Shown here piece by piece: positions 7,384 through 11,589 of a stretch of DNA of 11,589 nucleotides. The stretch comes from Bryobacterales bacterium (GTDB taxonomy: Bacteria; Acidobacteriota; Terriglobia; Bryobacterales; Bryobacteraceae). The stretch covers positions 1-11,589 of the forward strand of contig SHUN01000038.1 of assembly GCA_009697495.1 (NCBI GenBank), read 5' to 3'. The position numbers and the translations under genes are program-made. The notes under the pieces were generated by a model. The model was not told the DNA's origin and did not search any database. It worked only from the letters and a program-made list of their open reading frames with translations. Positions within the stretch are counted from its first letter, which is position 1; the number at the start of each line of letters is the position of its first letter.

Positions 7384-7431
7384 CCCATCTACGAGATCCT
7401 CCCGCGCCGCATCCAGAATCTCAATATTCAT
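7384..7431 (-). pseudogene. ParE/RelE-type toxin remnant (first ~16 codons only)
   Basis: Directly downstream of the antitoxin, with the ATGA overlap usual for such pairs, a minus-strand frame begins MNIEILDAAREDLVDG. This is the standard N-terminus of ParE-type toxins that accompany addiction-module antitoxins: a beta strand, then an A-x-x-DL-DG helix. After residue 16 the family pattern (normally an aromatic F-Y-E stretch, then GLG) disappears. The frame stays open by chance, antisense to the chemoreceptor, to 6997. A shifted frame around 7355-7369 reads NEETG, faintly like the next family segment, so a frameshift plus decay is possible as well as a deletion. Without the catalytic C-terminal half the product cannot be an active toxin. 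Confidence 0.55.
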
Positions 7432-7646
7432 TTCAAATTGCCGCGAATCTCTGCCTTCGCTGCGTCCCAGTCCGTAAACTTCGACATCCCGCCATTGGCC
7501 AGTTCGCGGCGCTCACTCGCGATACTTTCGTGCCAGTCAGGCGATTCAGCGCCTCCCGGATTGCGCGCCAGGTCGGCCCAAAGCAACTCCATCGCCGCAA
7601 GTTTCTCATACAGCGTCCTTTCGTCCAGGGCCAAACTGATGGGCAT
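7428..7646 (-). CDS. Addiction-module component antitoxin (TIGR02574-like)
   Basis: A 72-residue protein that resembles the putative addiction module component family, the antitoxin partner of ParE/RelE-type toxins. Recognisable parts are a short N-terminal helix leading to MELLWADLARNP, then the SPDWHESIASERRELANGG segment and the closing FTDWDAAKAEIRGNL. The W-H/ER...G...F-DW-AK pattern is the most typical feature. A GGAG lies only two bases before the ATG, so the start context is weak but no better start exists. Its stop overlaps the ATG of the toxin remnant. Since the toxin is reduced to a stub, this is probably an orphan: harmless, decaying, or kept because it can neutralise a related toxin elsewhere in the genome. 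It is divergent from a second toxin-antitoxin pair 136 bp away. Confidence 0.75.
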   Translation of the reverse strand: MPISLALDERTLYEKLAAMELLWADLARNPGGAESPDWHESIASERRELANGGMSKFTDWDAAKAEIRGNLK

Positions 7647-7782
7647 GTCTCCAACTTACCCCGCACGCGCGAATGAAGAAGCTTAATCCCCGTGCCGGCC
7701 CCCGCCGCGGCGTCTCGCAACCGGTGGACCAATGCTTGTGCACCTCCTTGCGCAGGCGTAGAATTATGTCCAGAGACACCCA
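7647..7782. other. Intergenic region between the divergent antitoxin genes
   Basis: This 136-bp gap separates two antitoxin genes that point away from each other. It contains the plus-strand promoter candidate at 7736-7764 and two 6-bp palindromes. It also has a GC-rich stretch around 7695-7715. I find no promoter pair for the minus-strand antitoxin. Reading frames crossing it show no family features. Confidence 0.5.
7736..7764 (+). promoter_or_regulatory. Sigma-70-type promoter of the plus-strand toxin-antitoxin pair
   Basis: TTGTGC (7736-7741), a 17-bp spacer, then TAGAAT (7759-7764), giving a start near 7771 and a leader of about 12 nt before the antitoxin ATG. Two perfect 6-bp palindromes, GTGCAC (7738-7743) and TGCGCA (7749-7754), lie on the -35 and in the spacer with centres 11 bp apart. 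Their placement suits autorepression by the antitoxin, which is the usual control for such modules. Confidence 0.45.
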
Positions 7783-8025
7783 ATGCCGATTACAATCCAA
7801 CCCGATCTGGAAGCAATGCTTCTCCAACCGGCAGACGCCGCCGGAGTGACCGTCGAGACCTACATTGAACGCATCGCGCGCGACGATCAGGACGCCGAGA
7901 AAGAAGTTGAGGCGCTCGCCATCGAAGGACTCAACTCCGGCCCGTCAATCGCACCCGATGAAGCGTACTGGGCCGCCAAACGCCAACAGCTGATTGACGG
8001 TTACCGGAATTCCCGCGGCCAGTGA
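7783..8025 (+). CDS. ParD-like type II antitoxin
   Basis: An 80-residue acidic protein, first gene of a toxin-antitoxin pair. The N-terminus (MPITIQPDLEAMLLQPADAAGV then TVETYIERIA) looks like a small ribbon-helix-helix-type strand and two helices. The C-terminal half (IEGLNSGPSIAPDEAYWAAKRQQL) resembles the toxin-binding tail of ParD-like antitoxins, where GL-SGP followed by a W..KR..L helix is common. I rely mostly on context: it overlaps the toxin gene by a GTGA and has the right size and order. It should bind and neutralise the toxin and repress its own promoter. No strong ribosome-binding site precedes the ATG, as often happens with short leaders. Confidence 0.75.
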   Translation: MPITIQPDLEAMLLQPADAAGVTVETYIERIARDDQDAEKEVEALAIEGLNSGPSIAPDEAYWAAKRQQLIDGYRNSRGQ

Positions 8026-8351
8026 GTTTTGAATACCTCGTAAAGCCCAAAGCGGGCATCGATCTCGACCTCTACGCCGGCTACCTCGCGGAAACGGCGA
8101 ATCTCGACGTCGCGCTCCGATTCTTCGATGCGGCCCATGGCACGTTCGCACTTCTTGCCACCCAGCGGAACATAGGCTGGCGCTCCCGCGCAAAATATCC
8201 CGGCCTTGAATCGTTACGTGTATGCAGGGTATCCGAATTCGAAGAAATGTTGATTCTATACCGCCCGCTCACGAAAGGCGTCGAAATCCTTCGAGTGGTT
8301 CACGGCTCGCGGAATCTTCGCGCGCTTTTGCGCCGCGAGGGGCTGGAGTAA
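8022..8351 (+). CDS. ParE/RelE-superfamily toxin
   Basis: A 109-residue toxin of the ParE/RelE fold, complete in length. The family pattern runs throughout: an N-terminal strand and helix with DLYAGYLAETANLDVALRFF, a helix FALLATQRNIGWRSRAKYPGL, then the closing strands SLRVCRV, MLILYRP, VEILRVVHGSRNL and a short final helix. ParE members poison DNA gyrase, while RelE members cut mRNA on the ribosome. The YRP...VEILRVVHG-R-L ending fits the ParE / plasmid-stabilisation branch better, and the RelE catalytic residues are not evident. Translation starts at GTG 8022 inside the antitoxin stop (GTGA overlap), so the two are coupled. It is convergent with the permease gene, 34 bp away. Confidence 0.85.
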   Translation: MSFEYLVKPKAGIDLDLYAGYLAETANLDVALRFFDAAHGTFALLATQRNIGWRSRAKYPGLESLRVCRVSEFEEMLILYRPLTKGVEILRVVHGSRNLRALLRREGLE

Positions 8352-8385
8352 TCTTTCTCTCCGCGCAAAAGTCGCACCCCCAGCC

Positions 8386-10611
8386 CTACCCCCGCCGCAT
8401 CTCCTCCCGAATCAACGCCAATATCTCTTCCTTCTCCTCCGAACTCGTCAACTCCTGCTCTAACCGCCGCAGCGCCACCCCCAGCACATCCCGGTGATGC
8501 AGCTTGGCTCCCAGCCCCTCCGTCTCCGTCAACGTCAACCAGATATCATGCAGCCGGTCCACATCCTCCGGCCACAATCGGGGCGGGTGCGGCCCCAAAT
8601 TCACATACGTCGGCTTCCGGTCCGGACTGATTATCTCCAGCGAAAATGGATGCCGCGGCTCCGGTAACTGCTCCCACGCCAGCCCGATCCGCCGCGCCAA
8701 CTCATCGCTCGCCATCCGCGCCGAAATCCCCGTAACTAATCGCGACGCCTTCATCGTCGCCGCCGCCTGTATCATCGCCGCAAACGGATCGCTCGCCGGC
8801 ACAACCAACAGCTCCACGGGCTTCCCTTCCCTCTCCGCCACCGTCACCACCCGCGAGAACAACTCCTGCTCATATGTCCCAAACAACTGTTCATCCTGTA
8901 ACTCAAACTCCCCCGCCCCGGCCGAAATCGGATGCACCGTCATCACCACCACATCATGCCGCCGCAGGTTCGTCTTCTCCAACACCCGCCGCAAATGCTC
9001 CATGTTGTTGTAGTCCCGCAGCGCCACCAGCACACACCCCGGCCGCGCGTTCAAATGCGCTACATCCACTTGCGGCTGATGGTCCAGATTGAACTCCTCC
9101 AACCCCGCCTTCGCCCGCTGCTTATTCACCTTCTCCGAAATCAAAAACAGCGTAAACAGCACCAAAGTAAACGAAACGCCATAAATCGTCGCAATCTTCT
9201 TCGTGAACAAATTCGCAATCGCCACGAAAAATAACATCGCCACCGTCGCCGCCAATCCCACCGGCCACTCCCGCCCGCCAATCTTGAAATTGAACGGTGT
9301 TTTATACTCCTGATCCGTCCGCTGAAACCGCAGCGCCAACACTCCCAGCCCCTTCATAAAGAAACTCCACACCACGCCAAACGCATACGCCTCACCCAGC
9401 AAATACAGGTTCCCCCCGCTCCCCACGATCGTCGCCACTTGCATCAGCGTAATCAAATTCACAATCCGGAACGTCGTCCCAAATTTCACATGCGGCTTCC
9501 GGAACCAGTTCAACAACACCCCGTCCTCGGCCACCCGGTTCAACACCCCATTGGCGCCAATCAAACTCGTGTTCACCGCGCCCGAAAGGATCAAAACACC
9601 AACTATCACCACAAAAACATGAAAAACCAGCTTCAGTATATGCGGACCTTCCAGGCTCATCGCCAGCCCGCCCAACAGATTGTCTTTATACGATGGCCGG
9701 ATCGCGTCCGGTATTATCATCACCGCCAATATCGACAACAGCCCCGTCGACACCGACGCATATATGCAAACGATGTTCGCCGTTATCCGCAAATTCTTCA
9801 ACTTCGGATACGCGATCTCCCGATAAACCTGCGCCAAAGTCTCAAACCCGCTCATCGCCAACAGCGAATGCCCAAACGCCACCACCATCAACACCATCGG
9901 CAACTGCGCCCAGAACGTCCCGTGCAGCCAGCCCAATGACTCCTCATGCATCACCAACTGCGACGGCACCGGCAGCGGCGGCAGCGGCGCTCCGCCCCTC
10001 ACCGCTATCGTGATCCCGCACCAGATCAACATGCACACTACCATCACCGTCGTCACCTGCATGATCCGCAACGCATGACCCGACGACTCATGGATCCCGC
10101 GTATATTCGACCGCCAGAACCACCCCGTCACCGCAATCGCAAAAAACACCGAAAACCCGTTCGGATCCACATGCAGCGGTTGCCCCGCCAACACCGCCAT
10201 CTCGTTCACCAAATGCCCCAAATACTGCCCCGCCGACACCGACGAAATCGGCCCCGTCAATATGTAGTCAACCACCAGCGCCGACACCGACAGCTTCGCC
10301 ATCGACGGCCCAATCGAATCCCGGACAACTACGTAAACCCCGCCCCGTACGAACATCCCGCAGCTTTCCATATAAATCGAGCGCACCGCAAAGCTGAAGA
10401 ACATCACCGCCATCACAAACCACGGAGCCGATTTGCCGATGGCGTATTCCGTAATCCCGCCAACGTAGTACATCGTCGAAGCAAGATCGGAAAGGACGAT
10501 GGCGGCCCCGCGCCAAAATGAAATAAACGAAAGGGCAACTGTGGTGGCGACGACTACTTTCGATGTCGCCCCCATCCGCTCGGCAGAATCAGGCATTCCA
10601 GGGTCCATCAT
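8386..10611 (-). CDS. APC-superfamily amino-acid permease with C-terminal USP-like domain
   Basis: A 741-residue inner-membrane transporter. Residues ~20-495 contain about twelve hydrophobic helices and APC landmarks: GGITEYAIGKSAPW after the first helix, MFVRGGVYVVVRDSIG (86-101), SGFETLAQVYREIAYPKLKN (254-273), VNTSLIGANGVLNRVAEDGVLLNWF (346-370) and a YKTPFNFKI segment before the last pair of helices. Amino-acid uptake or exchange is likely; the substrate is unknown. Residues ~525-665 form a cytoplasmic alpha/beta domain starting CVLVALRD, with strands DVVVMTV and ELLVVPAS, resembling universal-stress-type domains found on some APC and cation transporters. A helical tail rich in E and R follows. 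Plausible starts are TTG 10620 and ATG 10611, 10608, 10596 and 10575; none has a good ribosome-binding site, so I took the first ATG. It is divergent from the CCA-adding enzyme gene by 32 bp. Confidence 0.9.
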   Translation of the reverse strand: MMDPGMPDSAERMGATSKVVVATTVALSFISFWRGAAIVLSDLASTMYYVGGITEYAIGKSAPWFVMAVMFFSFAVRSIYMESCGMFVRGGVYVVVRDSIGPSMAKLSVSALVVDYILTGPISSVSAGQYLGHLVNEMAVLAGQPLHVDPNGFSVFFAIAVTGWFWRSNIRGIHESSGHALRIMQVTTVMVVCMLIWCGITIAVRGGAPLPPLPVPSQLVMHEESLGWLHGTFWAQLPMVLMVVAFGHSLLAMSGFETLAQVYREIAYPKLKNLRITANIVCIYASVSTGLLSILAVMIIPDAIRPSYKDNLLGGLAMSLEGPHILKLVFHVFVVIVGVLILSGAVNTSLIGANGVLNRVAEDGVLLNWFRKPHVKFGTTFRIVNLITLMQVATIVGSGGNLYLLGEAYAFGVVWSFFMKGLGVLALRFQRTDQEYKTPFNFKIGGREWPVGLAATVAMLFFVAIANLFTKKIATIYGVSFTLVLFTLFLISEKVNKQRAKAGLEEFNLDHQPQVDVAHLNARPGCVLVALRDYNNMEHLRRVLEKTNLRRHDVVVMTVHPISAGAGEFELQDEQLFGTYEQELFSRVVTVAEREGKPVELLVVPASDPFAAMIQAAATMKASRLVTGISARMASDELARRIGLAWEQLPEPRHPFSLEIISPDRKPTYVNLGPHPPRLWPEDVDRLHDIWLTLTETEGLGAKLHHRDVLGVALRRLEQELTSSEEKEEILALIREEMRRG

Positions 10612-10643
10612 AGCGCCCAATTTGAGGCACCATTAGAAAGACC

Positions 10644-11589
10644 ATGCAGATTCCTCCCCCAGCGGCCCAAATCTTGAAAACTCTCCACGCCGCCGGATAC
10701 GCTGCCTTCCTCACCGGCGGCTGCGTCCGCGACATGCTCCTCGCTCGCCAACCCAAAGACTGGGACGTTGCCACCAATGCCCGTCCCGATGAACTTACGA
10801 AACTTTTCGTAGGCGCTGAACTCATCGGCGCCCACTTCGGCGTCATCCTCTGGCACGGCGTCGAAATCGCCACCTTCCGCAGCGATGGCCCCTACACCGA
10901 CGGCCGCCACCCGCAAACAGTAACCTTCGAAACCGATCCCGCCAAAGACGCCGCCCGCCGCGACTTCACCATCAACGCCCTCTTCTACGACACCCAAACC
11001 CAAACCGTCATCGACCACGTCAACGGCCAGGCCGACCTGAATAACAAACTCATTCGCGCCGTCGGCAACCCCGAAACCAGGTTCGCCGAAGATCACCTCC
11101 GCCTGTTAAGAGCCGTCCGCTTCGCCGCCAGATTCGAATTCGAAATCGAACCGCAAACCCGCGCCGCCATTTGCAACCAAAGCCAACTCATAAACAACGT
11201 GGCCGCCGAAAGAACCCGCGACGAATTAACCAAAATCCTCACCGAACCCCACCCCCGCCGCGGCGTCGAACTCCTCGACCAACTCAACCTCCTCGAACAA
11301 ATCCTCCCCGAGATAAAAGCGATGCAAGGCGTCGAGCAGCCGAAAGAGTTCCACCCCGAGGGCGACGTTTGGACCCACACGCTGCTTATGCTCGAAAGCC
11401 TCAACCAGCCAACAGAAACCCTCGCCTGGGCTGTTCTTCTCCACGACGTCGCCAAGCCCAAAACCTACCAAAACACAGACCGCATCAGATTCAACGGCCA
11501 CGCCGAACTGGGCGCCAAAATGGCCGGCCAAATTCTGCACCGCCTCCGTTACCCAACAGCCGTAATCGAAACCGTCCGCGACCTCGTTG
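10644..11589 (+). CDS. cca: CCA-adding enzyme / tRNA nucleotidyltransferase, 5' part
   Basis: Class II tRNA nucleotidyltransferase that builds or repairs the 3'-CCA end of tRNA from CTP and ATP. I translated 315 codons from ATG 10644; the frame is open at the right edge, so the C-terminus is missing. Motifs in order: GGCVRDMLL (25-33), the metal-binding pair D39/D41 in KDWDVAT, the flexible loop with RSDGPYTDGRHP, RRDFTINA (105-112, ribose and base recognition), EDHLRLLRAVRFAARF (149-164), ERTRDEL (189-195), and an HD-type domain with H245, HD at 267-268 (LLHDVAK) and H286 in FNGHAELGA. An HD domain is common in bacterial members. Poly(A) polymerase I and A-adding enzymes share the head domain; the HD domain and arrangement favour a CCA-adding or CC-adding role. 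AGAAAG before the ATG is a weak ribosome-binding site. Confidence 0.93.
   Translation, partial: MQIPPPAAQILKTLHAAGYAAFLTGGCVRDMLLARQPKDWDVATNARPDELTKLFVGAELIGAHFGVILWHGVEIATFRSDGPYTDGRHPQTVTFETDPAKDAARRDFTINALFYDTQTQTVIDHVNGQADLNNKLIRAVGNPETRFAEDHLRLLRAVRFAARFEFEIEPQTRAAICNQSQLINNVAAERTRDELTKILTEPHPRRGVELLDQLNLLEQILPEIKAMQGVEQPKEFHPEGDVWTHTLLMLESLNQPTETLAWAVLLHDVAKPKTYQNTDRIRFNGHAELGAKMAGQILHRLRYPTAVIETVRDLV

Noticed and set aside
6997..7431. 144-codon minus-strand frame starting as a ParE toxin
   Set aside because: Only the first 16 residues look like a toxin; the rest crosses the gap and reads antisense through the chemoreceptor. I list it as a remnant.
7433..7783. Minus-strand frame with an AAGGAGG (7743-7749) ten bases before a TTG
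   Set aside because: The ribosome-binding match is good, but the product runs in another frame over the antitoxin, has no recognisable features, and the motif lies in the opposite-strand promoter spacer.
8306..8339. Stem CTCGCGG / CCGCGAG with an inner GCGC-TTTT-GCGC, considered as a terminator
   Set aside because: It lies inside the toxin coding sequence and no T-tract follows the stem directly; GC-rich coding DNA yields such stems by chance.
9439..10521. Plus-strand open frames antisense to the permease
   Set aside because: They are Arg/His/Pro-rich, lack family patterns and mirror the G-ending codons of the permease.

Overview
The window is GC-rich, gene-dense bacterial chromosome with eleven intact or partial genes plus one gene remnant. 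There is no rRNA, tRNA, CRISPR array, transposase or phage gene. The mix (secreted M28 peptidase and HGGG esterase with signal peptides, class-III aminotransferase, ~740-residue APC permease with a cytoplasmic tail, several toxin-antitoxin genes) resembles soil Acidobacteriota of the Solibacter/Bryobacter type. That placement is an inference from gene style, not from a marker gene.

Layout. (1) 1-1168: an MFS transporter (minus strand, its 3' part beyond the left edge) is divergent from a MarC-family membrane protein (plus strand). Their promoters and starts share about 55 bp containing a TATAAT box and a small inverted repeat. (2) 1158-4766: three overlapping minus-strand genes form a probable operon, transcribed M28 peptidase, then alpha/beta-hydrolase, then ArgD-like aminotransferase. 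The last converges on and overlaps marC. (3) 4919-7237: a soluble chemoreceptor (MCP) on the plus strand carries four tandem PAS domains encoded by an exact 366-bp repeat. (4) 7238-8351: a small toxin-antitoxin patch. An addiction-module antitoxin on the minus strand is followed by only the first ~16 codons of its ParE-type toxin. A complete ParD/ParE-like pair on the plus strand diverges from it. (5) 8386-10611: an APC-superfamily amino-acid permease with a USP-like C-terminal domain (minus strand). (6) 10644-11589: the start of a CCA-adding enzyme/tRNA nucleotidyltransferase, cut by the right edge.

Functionally, the peptidase, esterase and aminotransferase could degrade exported peptide or ester substrates and feed amino-group metabolism, and the permease could import amino acids, but no single pathway is proved. 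The MCP stands alone, with no che genes beside it. The two observations most worth following are the in-register PAS repeat array, whose second and third units are nearly identical, and the antitoxin whose toxin appears to have been cut off. I did not find a convincing wholly new multi-gene system here.
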